From Virgibacillus proomii (lineage in GTDB: Bacteria; Bacillota; Bacilli; Bacillales; Amphibacillaceae): a stretch of DNA of 64,000 nucleotides. The stretch lies in contig NZ_FUFN01000009.1 in assembly GCF_900162615.1 (NCBI RefSeq), positions 107,176-171,175 on the forward strand, read 5' to 3'. Below, piece by piece: positions 17,038 to 26,720 of the stretch. The notes under the pieces were generated by a model. It worked only from the letters and a program-made list of their open reading frames with translations, was not told the origin of the DNA and searched no databases. Positions within the stretch are counted from its first letter, which is position 1. Each line of letters begins with the position of its first letter. Both the position numbers and the translations under genes were made by a program.

Positions 17038-19215
17038 TTAGCTTTTTACCTGATGTTTTTCCTTCACTTCTAAACGACGACGATGGAGAATCGGTTCGGT
17101 ATAGCCATTTGGCTGTTCTTTTCCTTTAAAAACTAAATCACAAGCAGCTTTGAAAGCAATCGATTTATCATAATTATCAGCCATTGGACGATAAACAGGA
17201 TCATTTTCATTTTGCTTATCAACTACTTTAGCCATACGCTTTAATGTTTCAAGCAGCTGCTCCTTACTGCAAATGCCATGATATAGCCAATTTGTAAGCA
17301 TTTGACTGGAAATTCTTAATGTTGCCCGATCTTCCATCAATGCTATATTATTGATATCTGGCACTTTAGAGCAACCTACTCCTTGATCGATCCAGCGCAC
17401 GACATAACCTAATAATGTTTGTGCACTATTATCAAGTTCTTCCTGAATTTCTTCAGCTGTCCAATTGGTATTTATAGCAACTGGTATTTGTAAAATCTCA
17501 TCTTGATAGGTTTCGTTTTCTTTTGCCAGATGATCCTGCACTTTTCTGACATCCACCTCATGATAATGTAGTGCATGCAAGATAGCTGCCGTTGGCGAAG
17601 GTACCCATGCTGTATTTCCACCTGCTTGTAGATGCCCGATTTTTTGCTCCAGCATAGCTTTCATTAGGTCAGGCATTGCCCACATTCCTTTTCCAATTTG
17701 TGCCTTTCCTTTTAAGCCAGTATCCAAACCAACACGGACATTATTTTTTTCATATGCATGCAGCCAAACAGATGATTTCATTTCCCCTTTTCGAATCATT
17801 GGACCTGCTTCCATTGAAGTGTGAATTTCATCACCTGTACGATCTAAAAAGCCTGTATTTATAAATACAATTCTTTCCTTTACTTGATAAATACAATTTT
17901 TTAAATTTAGGCTTGTTCTCCGTTCTTCGTCCATGACCCCAATTTTAATTGTATATCGTTCCATTTCCAGCATATCTTCTACACGATTAAATAATTCATT
18001 TGCAAAGGCTACTTCTTTTGAACCATGCATTTTTGGCTTTACAATATAAATAGAACCTTTTTGCGAGTTTTTATATCGACTATTACCTAACAAATCGTGC
18101 TTAGCCATCAAACTCGTAAATACACAATCCATGATACCCTCAGGAATTTCTTCACTATTTTCATCTAAAATTACGTTGGTCATCATTAAATGCCCAACAT
18201 TTCTCACAAACATTAAAACTCGACCTGGTAAAGTAAATTCATCATCCTTTGGACTTAAATACGTACGGTCAGAATGTAATACACGAGTCATTTCTTTATC
18301 GTTCTTTACAAAAGTAGCTGTTAAATCTCCTTTATTTAATCCTAGCCAATTTCGATAGACAAGTGTTTTATCTTCTGCATCCACAGCTGCAACAGAATCT
18401 TCACAGTCCATAATCGTGGTTGTTGCAGCTTCTAGTAAAACATCCTTCACTCCTGCTTTATCTTGTGCACCAATTGGATCATTGCGATCAAGTTGAATTT
18501 CAAAATGCAATCCGTTATTACGAAACAGGACAGCTGCTGGTGCTTCTTTCGTACCTTGGTAACCAACAAATTTAGAAGCATCCTTGAGCTTTGTCGTTTC
18601 GTCATTCTTTAGTTTTACCTTTAGGTTTCCATTCTCAACGACATACTTGGTAACATCAACATGTGAACCTCTTTTTAGCGGAATATGCTGATTTAGAAAA
18701 TCCTTTGCAAATGCAATTACTTTTTCACCACGTAATGGGTTATACGAACTCCCTTTTTCTGCTCCATTTTCTTCACTTATTACATCGGAGCCATATAATG
18801 CATCATAAAGCGAACCCCATCGTGCATTCGCAGCATTAATGGCATAACGAGCGTTATCGATTGGCACGACAAGCTGTGGTCCAGCTTGGGCAGTAATTGC
18901 ATCATCAACATTTTCTGTTGTTATCGAAAAGTCCTTTACCTCCGGCTCTAAATAACCGATCTCCTTTAGAAATTCCTTATACTCATTTGCATCAAAGTTG
19001 TTATGATCACGATACCATGCATCTATTTTCTTTTGAATTTCTTCACGCTCTTGAAGTAGTGCTTTATTTTTGGGAGACAGATCCGTGATTAGTTTTCCCA
19101 AATCCAGCCAAAACTTTTCCTTATCAAGACCCGTCTCAGGTATTGCTTCTTTATTCACAAAATCATAAAGCTGTTCAGCAATTTGTAAATTTCCTACTGA
19201 TACATAATTTGTCAA
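17038..19215 (-). CDS. glcB: Malate synthase G
   Basis: A 725-residue enzyme condensing glyoxylate and acetyl-CoA to malate. The length and the G-isoform blocks are clear: NARYAINAANARWGSLYDAL, LLEAATTTIMDCEDSVAAVD (with the acidic metal and catalytic region), FIKN-type strands, MEAGPMIRKGEMKSSVWLHA, VRVGLDTGLKGKAQIGKGMW and QAGGNTAWVPSPTAAILHAL. It acts in glyoxylate use from glycolate, allantoin or acetate. No isocitrate lyase aceA is in the window. The ATG has AGGAGGAGT upstream. It is divergent from a LysR gene that may regulate it. Confidence 0.96.
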   Translation of the reverse strand: MTNYVSVGNLQIAEQLYDFVNKEAIPETGLDKEKFWLDLGKLITDLSPKNKALLQEREEIQKKIDAWYRDHNNFDANEYKEFLKEIGYLEPEVKDFSITTENVDDAITAQAGPQLVVPIDNARYAINAANARWGSLYDALYGSDVISEENGAEKGSSYNPLRGEKVIAFAKDFLNQHIPLKRGSHVDVTKYVVENGNLKVKLKNDETTKLKDASKFVGYQGTKEAPAAVLFRNNGLHFEIQLDRNDPIGAQDKAGVKDVLLEAATTTIMDCEDSVAAVDAEDKTLVYRNWLGLNKGDLTATFVKNDKEMTRVLHSDRTYLSPKDDEFTLPGRVLMFVRNVGHLMMTNVILDENSEEIPEGIMDCVFTSLMAKHDLLGNSRYKNSQKGSIYIVKPKMHGSKEVAFANELFNRVEDMLEMERYTIKIGVMDEERRTSLNLKNCIYQVKERIVFINTGFLDRTGDEIHTSMEAGPMIRKGEMKSSVWLHAYEKNNVRVGLDTGLKGKAQIGKGMWAMPDLMKAMLEQKIGHLQAGGNTAWVPSPTAAILHALHYHEVDVRKVQDHLAKENETYQDEILQIPVAINTNWTAEEIQEELDNSAQTLLGYVVRWIDQGVGCSKVPDINNIALMEDRATLRISSQMLTNWLYHGICSKEQLLETLKRMAKVVDKQNENDPVYRPMADNYDKSIAFKAACDLVFKGKEQPNGYTEPILHRRRLEVKEKHQVKS

Positions 19216-19370
19216 TGTTGACTCCTCCTCTATACTCCCTTTCCTCCATTGTAATAGTAACCCCCTTTAAACAAAAATATATGTTTTGCATAGTGATTAT
19301 TCCTTTTAGCTATAAGTTCCAGTATAATGAAGTACAAAAGGTAAATGTTTCTGCGGAAAGGGTGTCTATC

Positions 19371-20258
19371 GTGGATATTCGCCAAGTAGAGTATTTTGTA
19401 GAAGTTTCCAAACAAAAAAATTTCACAAAAGCAGCCGCTGAGCTTCATATCTCTCAGCCCTCATTGAGTAAAACAATAAAAAACTTAGAAACTGAACTTG
19501 GAGTTTTATTGTTTTATCGCGGAGGTAAGCAAATTGATCTCACCGATGCCGGGAAAGCATTTTTAATTAATGCTCGTCAATTTCTTGATGCCTATAATAA
19601 TTTAACTTCTGAATTAGATGATGTGATGCATTTAAAAAAGGGAGAAATTAAAATCGGCATTCCTCCAATTATTGGTGCTACATTCTTTTCAAAATTGATT
19701 AGCAAATACAAAGAAGCATATCCAAATTTTAATATTGAATTAAATGAAGTTGGCAGTAATACAATTAAGCAGGGCATTCATAGTGGTGATCTTGATATTG
19801 GATTAATCTGTAATATCCCTGTGCAAAAGAAAAATTTTGAAATTATTAAATTGTTAAACGATCCATTAAAGCTTGTCGTACAAAAGGATCATCCATTAGC
19901 TAAGAGAACGACTATTGAATTTAGAGATTTGGAAAACCAGCCGTTTGTCCTATATCAACAAGATTTTTCTCTCTACGATAGAATTGTTGAAGCTTGTAGA
20001 AAACACGGCTTTGAACCAAATATTGTATGTAAAAGCTCACAAAGAGACTTTATGATTGAAATGGTAGAAGCAAAATTAGGAGTGGCACTGTTACCAAGTA
20101 AAATTTGCCAGCAACTTACGCATCATGATGTGATTGCCATTTCGTTTAAACAACCAGCGGTACATCTTGAACTGGCAATGATATGGAAGAAAAACAAATA
20201 CTTACCTTATTCAGTACGCGCGTTTATTAATATGTCAGAAGCTTATCGTGTTGATTAA
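19371..20258 (+). CDS. LysR-family regulator, divergent from malate synthase G
   Basis: A 295-residue LysR protein starting at GTG (VDIRQVEYFVEVSKQKNFTK), with GGAAAGGG upstream; the longer open frame from 19143 runs into the malate synthase gene and is not real. The winged helix is AAAELHISQPSLSKTIKNLE, and the effector domain starts at EIKIGIPPIIGATFFSKLIS. It resembles the CidR/YwbI-like group. Divergence from glcB, with start codons about 155 bp apart, suggests control of glyoxylate metabolism, by position only. A strong terminator follows. Confidence 0.9.
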   Translation: MDIRQVEYFVEVSKQKNFTKAAAELHISQPSLSKTIKNLETELGVLLFYRGGKQIDLTDAGKAFLINARQFLDAYNNLTSELDDVMHLKKGEIKIGIPPIIGATFFSKLISKYKEAYPNFNIELNEVGSNTIKQGIHSGDLDIGLICNIPVQKKNFEIIKLLNDPLKLVVQKDHPLAKRTTIEFRDLENQPFVLYQQDFSLYDRIVEACRKHGFEPNIVCKSSQRDFMIEMVEAKLGVALLPSKICQQLTHHDVIAISFKQPAVHLELAMIWKKNKYLPYSVRAFINMSEAYRVD

Positions 20259-20264
20259 AATCAA

Positions 20265-20307
20265 AAACGTTCATTCGTTGATTTATAAAATCAACGAATG
20301 AACGTTT
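20265..20307 (+). terminator. Strong terminator after the LysR gene
   Basis: Arms of about 19 bp (AAACGTTCATTCGTTGATT/AATCAACGAATGAACGTTT) with a tiny loop and flanking A and T runs. It begins within 10 bp of the stop codon. Confidence 0.85.
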
Positions 20308-20399
20308 AATAAGTTTTAAGCCTTTGTATTGGTTAAATGAGTGATTCTTTTTTAAATCTTGAGGCCCAATTGCGTACTTCAATGGCTTGATTTATAAGA

Positions 20400-20723
20400 T
20401 TATCTGTTACTTTGTTTAGTCTTGAAGTAAACGACTATATTGACTAAGCTAATTCCAACGACCCCTAAACATATAAAAAAGGAAACAGTATCTCCACTTA
20501 AGTTAAGCTCATCCGTAATAATTGCATCGTAAAACATAAGCTGTACAGAAGCAATGATTAATAGTATGGATAAGCTAAAAATAGTAAATGCATTTATATA
20601 TTTCTTGGAACGCTCAAATAGCAATAAGCTTAATAAGATAATGGTAGCAGCTAAAAATGTTATAAAAATAGGCCTTAATAAGGTAAATGTCCCGAATTGT
20701 TCAAATCCTTCATACGTGTACAT
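20400..20723 (-). CDS. Small membrane protein, unknown function
   Basis: A 107-residue protein with about four hydrophobic segments (around PIFITFLAATIILLSLLLF, AFTIFSLSILLIIASVQLMF and VSFFICLGVVGISLVNIVVY), so mostly membrane. A clear AAGGAG lies seven bases before the ATG. I do not recognise a family or motif. It faces the LysR gene. Confidence 0.65.
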   Translation of the reverse strand: MYTYEGFEQFGTFTLLRPIFITFLAATIILLSLLLFERSKKYINAFTIFSLSILLIIASVQLMFYDAIITDELNLSGDTVSFFICLGVVGISLVNIVVYFKTKQSNR

Positions 20724-20984
20724 TTTTTCTCCTTTTTATTATTATTGATAAACTATTAGTTTACATGCCAAAAACAATATAACTGCTTTAAGCACTAGCC
20801 ACTTCTTGCTCAACTATTCCAATTCTAAAACTATTCATTTACATATTCTTCACATTTTTCCCATCATACGTTGTAATCAGTCTCTGTCCTCCTCTTCAAT
20901 CGAATATTTTCTTTTAGTATAGTAAATATCCCTGTCAAAGTCTAAGCATGAAACTACTTCAAACTCCTCCTTGCATTTCCGCTA
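20724..20984. other. Intergenic region, left part
   Basis: A/T-rich; I see no gene. It probably contains the promoter of the leftward small membrane protein gene. Confidence 0.35.
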
Positions 20985-21181
20985 GTTTTTACTTCCATAA
21001 ATGAACTTTCATTTAAGGATGCTTTTTCCATAAATGAGGGTAATTTCAATGTTCTTGAAATGCTACAGTATATTTTATCAAAGCTTTCTTTTTCAGGCCT
21101 AACGAATTGGGCATTTTTCCAAGTTCGTAGCTATAACTTCTGAAGTTAGGATCTATGGCATCTTAGATTTAGGATAAAATG
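20985..21181 (+). repeat. Probable decayed copy of the structured repeat
   Basis: It keeps the order of features of the intact copies: a hairpin-like CATTTAAGGATGCTTTTTCC..AAATG, AACGAATTGGGCATTT, and the closing GGATC..GGCATCTTAGATTTAGGATAAAA. Base identity is low, so this is a tentative call by layout and short matches. Confidence 0.4.
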
Positions 21182-21323
21182 AAATCTAATTTTCTATAAT
21201 GCTTTATACAACCAGATTTTTAATATATTTTTAGAATATATATTTTTACTTGTCCTTATGAATAAAGGACTATTCAAAGTCATAGCCTTATATAGTGATG
21301 TCTTATTAAGGAGGAATAGAAGC

Positions 21324-21545
21324 ATGAATGGACAGACGCCATCATCTTTTGTTAGCCATTTTGATCCTTATATCTATCAAGCCTTACAGTCCATTACAGG
21401 TTCACAATTAATTATACAAACAACAAAAGGAAGCGTTACTGGTAAGCTAAAAACGGTAATGCCAGATCATGTTGTGATGAAATCAGGTGGCTCTTCTTTC
21501 TTTATTCGTACACAACAAATCGTTTGGTTTATTCCTAAAGCATAG
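21324..21545 (+). CDS. YuzF-like protein (DUF2642)
   Basis: A 73-residue protein from the ATG with AAGGAGG upstream; the frame's earlier start at 21258 is not supported. The SITGSQLIIQTTKGSVTGKL and VVMKSGGSSFFIRTQQIVWF strands are the DUF2642 barrel found in YuzF and spore-coat-associated proteins of Bacillus. The role is not known in detail. It is 15 bp upstream of the Mn-catalase gene and likely in one operon with it, a pairing that suggests a spore or stress setting. Confidence 0.8.
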   Translation: MNGQTPSSFVSHFDPYIYQALQSITGSQLIIQTTKGSVTGKLKTVMPDHVVMKSGGSSFFIRTQQIVWFIPKA

Positions 21546-21560
21546 AAGGAGGGTGTACCA

Positions 21561-22457
21561 TTGTTTAAGCGTGAAAATCGAATGGCAATTGAACTTCCTG
21601 TACCAGAACACGGTGACCCTAACGCAGCAGCTGCTGTACAAGAGTTATTAGGCGGTAAGTATGGCGAAATGTCAACATTAAATAATTATATGTTTCAATC
21701 CTTTAATTTTCGGCAAAAAAATAAGCTCAAACCGTTTTATGATTTAGTAGCCAGCATTACAGCTGAAGAATTCGGGCACGTTGAACTCGTCTCCAACACG
21801 ATCAATCTTTTATCTAAAGGAAATACATTTTACACAGGTGATCCAGATACTACACCACTTCGTACGGGAAAGGATAGTCGTAATACCTACCATTTTATTG
21901 TTACTGCACAAACTGCTTTAGCCGGGGATTCAATGGGACGTGCTTGGACAGGAGACAATGTATTTAACAGTGGCAATCTTGTTTTGGACTTACTGCATAA
22001 TTTCTTTCTGGAAATTGGGGCACGTACCCATAAAATGCGCGTCTATGAAATGACGGAACATGAAACGGCCAGAGAAATGATTGGATATTTATTAGTTCGG
22101 GGCGGTACACATATTTTGGCATTTGCAAAAGCTTTAGAAATTGCAACAGGAGTAAATGTAGAAAAAATGGTCCCCGTTCCTGATTTATCTAATACGAAGT
22201 TTGACCATGCCCTGAAATTTGAACAGCAAGGGTTAGCCAACGTACTATATACTTGGAACGATGTTGGCGATTACACAGATATCCGACAAATATGGAAAGG
22301 AACGAATCCGGAAAATGGAGAAAAATTAGTTGTTAAAGAAGGAGCACCAAAAGGAGCACCAATTCCAAATTTAGATGCCTTACCTGAGGAGTTTGCACCG
22401 GGGATTGATAAAGATGATTATAAAAAGATCGCCAAACGCTTAATGGAAAACCTATAA
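21561..22457 (+). CDS. Manganese catalase
   Basis: A 298-residue ferritin-like di-manganese catalase that breaks down hydrogen peroxide. The metal-site helices are seen: GGKYGEMSTLNNYMFQSFNF, ITAEEFGHVELVSNTINLL (Glu and His ligands), FFLEIGARTHKMRVYEMTEH and MIGYLLVRGGTHILAFAKAL (His ligand). The C-terminus (PIPNLDALPEEFAPGIDKDD) matches the YdbD/CotJC-like group. The start is TTG, with GGAGG eight bases upstream. Same operon as the YuzF-like gene. Confidence 0.93.
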   Translation: MFKRENRMAIELPVPEHGDPNAAAAVQELLGGKYGEMSTLNNYMFQSFNFRQKNKLKPFYDLVASITAEEFGHVELVSNTINLLSKGNTFYTGDPDTTPLRTGKDSRNTYHFIVTAQTALAGDSMGRAWTGDNVFNSGNLVLDLLHNFFLEIGARTHKMRVYEMTEHETAREMIGYLLVRGGTHILAFAKALEIATGVNVEKMVPVPDLSNTKFDHALKFEQQGLANVLYTWNDVGDYTDIRQIWKGTNPENGEKLVVKEGAPKGAPIPNLDALPEEFAPGIDKDDYKKIAKRLMENL

Positions 22458-22504
22458 CATATAACGGAAAATCAACCTATTATTAAAATAAACAAGAGAT
22501 GTAA

Positions 22505-22772
22505 TTAGAAAAACTTGGCTTGTCGCCAAGTCTTTAGCGAAAGCTATCATTTTTCTTATACGATAAAGTGAAACTTCATTCCGTGGAATGCTTTTTACAC
22601 GGAATGTTAGTACCTTAATGGTATGACCTAAAGGCCCTTGAACCAATCGGGCATTTAGGTGCCGTTTTATCCCACTTTGACCTTTTGTATCAACTCAAGA
22701 TTTTAAAGTGGGAGTCTTACGGCACCTTACATGCGGGATAAACCCTAAAATTTTATACTTTCCTATAGTAGA
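22505..22772 (+). repeat. Structured repeat, copy 2 (extended form)
   Basis: The core is 22563-22742. The 5' extension is TTAGAAAAACTTGGCTTGTC with hairpins CTTGGC/GCCAAG and CTTT/AAAG inside an AGAAAAA/TTTTTCT closing stem. The 3' extension is CCTAAAATTTTATACTTTCC. In the core, the first hairpin is CATTCCGTG/CACGGAATG, the outer stem GGTGCCGT/ACGGCACC and the inner stem TCCCACTTT/AAAGTGGGA. It also has about 26 extra bases before GAACCAATCGGGC. It lies right after the Mn-catalase gene. Confidence 0.88.
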
Positions 22773-23033
22773 ACAAAAGCTGAAAGCATTTGATAAGCGA
22801 CGGACAAACTGAGAAAAAGAAGTGAGACAATCTCAAGTGGCTTAGCGCTGGAGCTAATATGGCTAATATTAATTACAAAAATTATCTCATTGATAATCTC
22901 GTAGCCAAAAACAAATAATAGTATATACAATTTTATTTAGCGGTATGTACATTGATTGTAAAACCTCGTTTCTTTTATTTTATCCGTATGAAAATATTCT
23001 TAAATCAATCCTTATCCCTATTTATCCACAAAC
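22773..23033. other. Intergenic region with no recognised gene
   Basis: A/T-rich DNA between the repeat copy and the dehydrogenase terminator. Nothing recognisable. Confidence 0.35.
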
Positions 23034-23067
23034 AAAATAACCACGGAAAATCTCCGTGGTTATTTTT
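23034..23067 (-). terminator. Terminator of the dehydrogenase-transporter operon
   Basis: Arms AAAATAACCACGGA/TCCGTGGTTATTTT around a 5-nt loop, with A and T runs making it usable on both strands. It lies about 95 bp after the last gene of the leftward operon. Confidence 0.82.
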
Positions 23068-23160
23068 CAGCTGAAGGTATTATTATGTTATTTCTATATT
23101 TAAACTAGGTGGAATCGAATAATGGACTAATATTCCAATTGATCGCAAATTTATCTGGAA

Positions 23161-24186
23161 CTAAATTTTTGGCAATGTCGTATCAACTTTTACTGGTAAT
23201 CCTGTTTCTAGCGATTTTTGAGCAGCAACAGCTACTCGTTGAGCCATAATTACGTCTTCCCCAGTAGCTAAAAGCGGACCATCATTTAGTAATGCATCAA
23301 TAAAGAAACGCATTTCAGCAATATAAGCCTCTCTATAACGTTCTGTAAAGATTGGTAGTGGTTTTTTTAAGCTCGTATCTTCCTTACTGTAATATTCGAC
23401 TGTGGAATTGTTAACATTATCCGCTTTGAGCATTCCCTCTGATCCGAATACTTCAACACGCTGATCGTACCCATACACCGCTCTACGACTATTGTCAATT
23501 AACCCAAATGTGCCATTTTCAAATTGCAAAACAATTGCAATCGTATCGACGTCATTTATTTCTTGAAGCGTTGGATCAATTAAGGTTCCACCTTTAGCAT
23601 AAACTTCGGTAACATTGCTGTCCATCATATAACGGACCATATCAAAGTCATGCATGGTGAAATCGAATAGTAATCCACCAATACGTTTAATCAAGTCATG
23701 TGGAAGTAAATCTGGGTCGCGAGAGGTAATTTTCACAATTTGCGGATCTCCAATTTTACCAGCTCTAACTTTTTCAAACACGTCACGGAATTGTCTGTCG
23801 ATCCGACGGTTGAAGCCTATTTGTAATTTTACCCCATTTTCTTTCACCGCTCTTAACACATTAAGACTAGCTTCTTCATTTACGTCCATGCTCAGTGGTT
23901 TCTCACAGAAAATATGTTTTCCTGCTTTTGCTGCGGCGGTAACAATTTCTTCGTGACTGTCTGTAGATGCAAATACAAATACCGCTTCAATATCTTTGTC
24001 TTCCAATAATTCATGATAATCTTTGTACGTATTCGTAATTCCCAGTTCATGTAATTCGTCTTTGACATGGTCAATAAATAGTTCTGCTACTCCTAAAATG
24101 TTAACTTCAGGAATGGTTATAATATTTCGGATGTGCATCATCCCAACACGTCCTGCACCAATTACTCCACAATTCATCTTTTTCAA
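23161..24186 (-). CDS. Gfo/Idh/MocA oxidoreductase, inositol 2-dehydrogenase-like (paralog 1)
   Basis: A 341-residue NAD(P)-dependent dehydrogenase. The Rossmann fingerprint is NCGVIGAGRVGMMHIRNI, the conserved EKP motif is in HIFCEKPLSMDVNEEA, and the catalytic region with paired Asp/His is LLFDFTMHDFDMVRYMMDSN. FEV-type blocks (VEVFGSEGMLKADN) match myo- and scyllo-inositol dehydrogenases. It starts at TTG with GGAGG eight bases upstream. It is the last gene of a leftward set with two other family members and a transporter, and is most like paralog 4 on the opposite strand. The polyol substrate is not certain. Confidence 0.9.
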   Translation of the reverse strand: MKKMNCGVIGAGRVGMMHIRNIITIPEVNILGVAELFIDHVKDELHELGITNTYKDYHELLEDKDIEAVFVFASTDSHEEIVTAAAKAGKHIFCEKPLSMDVNEEASLNVLRAVKENGVKLQIGFNRRIDRQFRDVFEKVRAGKIGDPQIVKITSRDPDLLPHDLIKRIGGLLFDFTMHDFDMVRYMMDSNVTEVYAKGGTLIDPTLQEINDVDTIAIVLQFENGTFGLIDNSRRAVYGYDQRVEVFGSEGMLKADNVNNSTVEYYSKEDTSLKKPLPIFTERYREAYIAEMRFFIDALLNDGPLLATGEDVIMAQRVAVAAQKSLETGLPVKVDTTLPKI

Positions 24187-24199
24187 ACTATATTCCTCC

Positions 24200-25225
24200 T
24201 CAGTCTAAAGCAATGTTGACAATTTCACCAGTTTCTGCGGACTCTTTGCAGGCCTTGGCAATCTGTAATGCTTTTACTCCATCTTCTACAGAGATATCTG
24301 ATTGACGATTAGCTTTAACATTTTTAATAAAGTCTTTTAATTCAGTAATAAAAGCTTGTTCAAACCTTTCAGAAAAGCTTTGCATGCTTGGACGTATAAC
24401 TCCAGCATCGGTAAACAACGTTACAAAATCTTTTTCCGGTTCTTGAGCGATTCGAATCCAACCATGAGAGCCCATAATTTCCATTTCTACTTGGTTGCCA
24501 TGTGCTGCATGGCGTCCGCCAATTAAAGTAGCTACCATGCCATTATCAAATTTCAACGTTGCTACTCCCGTCTCAAATTCGCCAATTTCTTTTAGTTGTG
24601 GTGCGGCAATATTATTACCTAATGACCATGTTTGTACTGGGTCCATTCCTGTATACCAGCGGATTAGATCAATATCATGAATACACATATCTACAAAGAT
24701 ACCACCGCTATCGTTATCTGTTGCAAATTTAGTGAAGCTTTCCATTCCAGAAATTGGATCAATGCCATAAGCACGAATATAAATGATATCGCCAATCTGT
24801 TTATTATCCACTAATTCTTTCGCATGTTGATAAGACTCATCAAAGCGACGCATAAAGCCTAGCTGAAAAACTTTATCCGGATGTGCTTTAATATGCTCAG
24901 CCATTTCTTTTACTTCCGGCATATCCAATCCTAATGGCTTTTCACAAAAAACATGCTTGCCAGCATCTAATGCATATTTCGTCATCTCCGGATGGAAGCC
25001 AGTTGGAGCTACTATGACAACTGCATCGATATCTTCTTTGTCAATCATTTCTTTATAATTTTGGTATGTGTTAACGCCAAAATTTTCTTTCGCATAATCT
25101 AGTTGAGATTGATCCAAAGCACAAACAGCCAATACATTTGCATCACTAATTAAATTTACTAAATGATCAGCATGAACCATACCTAAGCGACCTAAACCAA
25201 TGACGCCAACGTTAACTTTTTCCAT
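24200..25225 (-). CDS. Gfo/Idh/MocA oxidoreductase, inositol 2-dehydrogenase-like (paralog 2)
   Basis: A 341-residue family member, the most divergent of the four here. NAD-binding VNVGVIGLGRLGMVHADHL, EKP motif in HVFCEKPLGLDMPEVKEM, catalytic region GGIFVDMCIHDIDLIRWYTG. The IHDIDLIRW pattern is closer to IolG/IolX-type proteins than the MHDFDM pattern of the other three. The start is the ATG with AAGGAG upstream (MEKVNVG); a GTG nine bases earlier is less well spaced. It lies 13 bp upstream of paralog 1. Confidence 0.9.
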   Translation of the reverse strand: MEKVNVGVIGLGRLGMVHADHLVNLISDANVLAVCALDQSQLDYAKENFGVNTYQNYKEMIDKEDIDAVVIVAPTGFHPEMTKYALDAGKHVFCEKPLGLDMPEVKEMAEHIKAHPDKVFQLGFMRRFDESYQHAKELVDNKQIGDIIYIRAYGIDPISGMESFTKFATDNDSGGIFVDMCIHDIDLIRWYTGMDPVQTWSLGNNIAAPQLKEIGEFETGVATLKFDNGMVATLIGGRHAAHGNQVEMEIMGSHGWIRIAQEPEKDFVTLFTDAGVIRPSMQSFSERFEQAFITELKDFIKNVKANRQSDISVEDGVKALQIAKACKESAETGEIVNIALD

Positions 25226-25291
25226 GAAAGACACTCCTTCTCTATGTGAGTTTTAATATTAAATTAAACTTGATCATTCAAGATTGATTAC

Positions 25292-26671
25292 TTAAGAAGC
25301 ATTGCTGTTAAAAAATCCTTCAATTTCTTCTAATGTTTTTCCTTTCGTTTCAGGAATCATTGTGGATACGATAATGACCCCGATTATTGCACATGCGGCA
25401 AAAGCATAGAAGGTTGTATTAATACCGATACTTTCAACCAACACTGGAAAGAAAAGTCCTACGCAGAAGTTAGCAATCCATAATACAAATACTGCAATTC
25501 CAGAAAAGGAGCCTCGATATTTTGCTGGGAAAATTTCTGAAATTAAGATCCAAGTTACAGGACCAACAGCACCCTGGAAAGCAAAAATATAAATAAAAAT
25601 TAAAATCATGATCACATATGGTGCATAGCTTTGACCGGTTAAAATACCAGATAATACACCTACCAGGATTAAAGAAGTTGCGCAAATCAATAAACCAGTG
25701 TTTTCTAATTTTTTACGACCCATTTTATCTACAATGCTCATTCCTACTATTGAAGCAACAACAGACATCACACCATTTAACACATTAAAGATTAGTGAAG
25801 CACTTTCACCAAATCCATACGTATGAAGAACTTCTGCACCGTAGTACATAATGGAATTAATACCGGCAAATTGTTGAATTACTCCTAGAAGACAGCCAAT
25901 AATAAGAACTTTTAACGCCCATCCAGGAATTTTCCCTTTCGCCTGCGTTTTTTCCTTCGCATCGTCTTCTAACTGCTTTAATTTTTCAATCTCATCAGCC
26001 TGTTCTTGATCCTCTTGGTAAATTGATTTTATGATTTCAATAGCCTGTTGTAATTTTCCATTTTTCACTAGCCATTTTGGTGACTCAAACACCTTTGTCA
26101 TCCCAATAATCATAATTAAAGCTGGAACAATAGCAAGTCCCATCATTACTTTCCAGATCTCGACATTTTCCATAAACATATTGCCCAGAATTGCATTAAG
26201 TAAAAAAGCAAGGAATTGTCCGCCTACAATCATAACTTGGTTTAAACCAACCATTTTCCCACGTTTACTAGCAGAGGATATTTCCCCAAGATACAATGGA
26301 ATTACTGCGGAAGCGGATCCTACAGCTAAGCCTAAAAAGAAACGTGCAGAAACTAGCATAGTAAAGCTTGTGGAAACTCCACAACCTAAAGCACCGACCA
26401 AGAAAATCCAGGCAATCATACGCAATGTTTTTTTTCGACCAATCCGGTCACTTATGCTTCCGCCAAATACAGCACCAAATGCCGCCGACAAAGTAACAGC
26501 AGAAGAGATCATACCTTTTTGCAAAGCATCAATGCCTAAGTCTTTTTCTATAAAGGTTAATGCTCCATTAACTACCCCTGTATTGTAACCAAATAGCAAC
26601 CCGCCGATAGTAACAATAAGAGCGACTGTCATTAAATTCGTCTTTGATATTGTTTTCGACAATATATCCAC
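25292..26671 (-). CDS. MFS sugar/inositol transporter (IolT-like)
   Basis: A 459-residue proton symporter of the sugar porter family with 12 membrane segments. Signatures: GGLLFGYNTGVVNGALTFIE in helix 1, GSISDRIGRKKTL (motif A), the RFFLGLAVGSASAVIPLYLG region, FAGINSIMYYGAEVLHTYGF, GRKKLENTG, and the end VPETKG-type motif MIPETKGKTLEEIEGFF. This matches IolT and related inositol or hexose carriers. Several starts are possible (GTG 26671 or TTG 26662). It lies between paralogs 2 and 3, so it probably imports the polyol that the dehydrogenases oxidise. Confidence 0.9.
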   Translation of the reverse strand: MDILSKTISKTNLMTVALIVTIGGLLFGYNTGVVNGALTFIEKDLGIDALQKGMISSAVTLSAAFGAVFGGSISDRIGRKKTLRMIAWIFLVGALGCGVSTSFTMLVSARFFLGLAVGSASAVIPLYLGEISSASKRGKMVGLNQVMIVGGQFLAFLLNAILGNMFMENVEIWKVMMGLAIVPALIMIIGMTKVFESPKWLVKNGKLQQAIEIIKSIYQEDQEQADEIEKLKQLEDDAKEKTQAKGKIPGWALKVLIIGCLLGVIQQFAGINSIMYYGAEVLHTYGFGESASLIFNVLNGVMSVVASIVGMSIVDKMGRKKLENTGLLICATSLILVGVLSGILTGQSYAPYVIMILIFIYIFAFQGAVGPVTWILISEIFPAKYRGSFSGIAVFVLWIANFCVGLFFPVLVESIGINTTFYAFAACAIIGVIIVSTMIPETKGKTLEEIEGFFNSNAS

Positions 26672-26720
26672 CTCTTCCTCTTAATGCTCAACATTTCACA
26701 TTTTAGCTTAGAATAGACCG

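Noticed and set aside
20320..20400. Minus-strand frame QAIEVRNWASRFKKESLI after the small membrane protein gene
   Set aside because: It looks protein-like but has no start codon or ribosome binding site in frame; it may be a fragment, too short to call.
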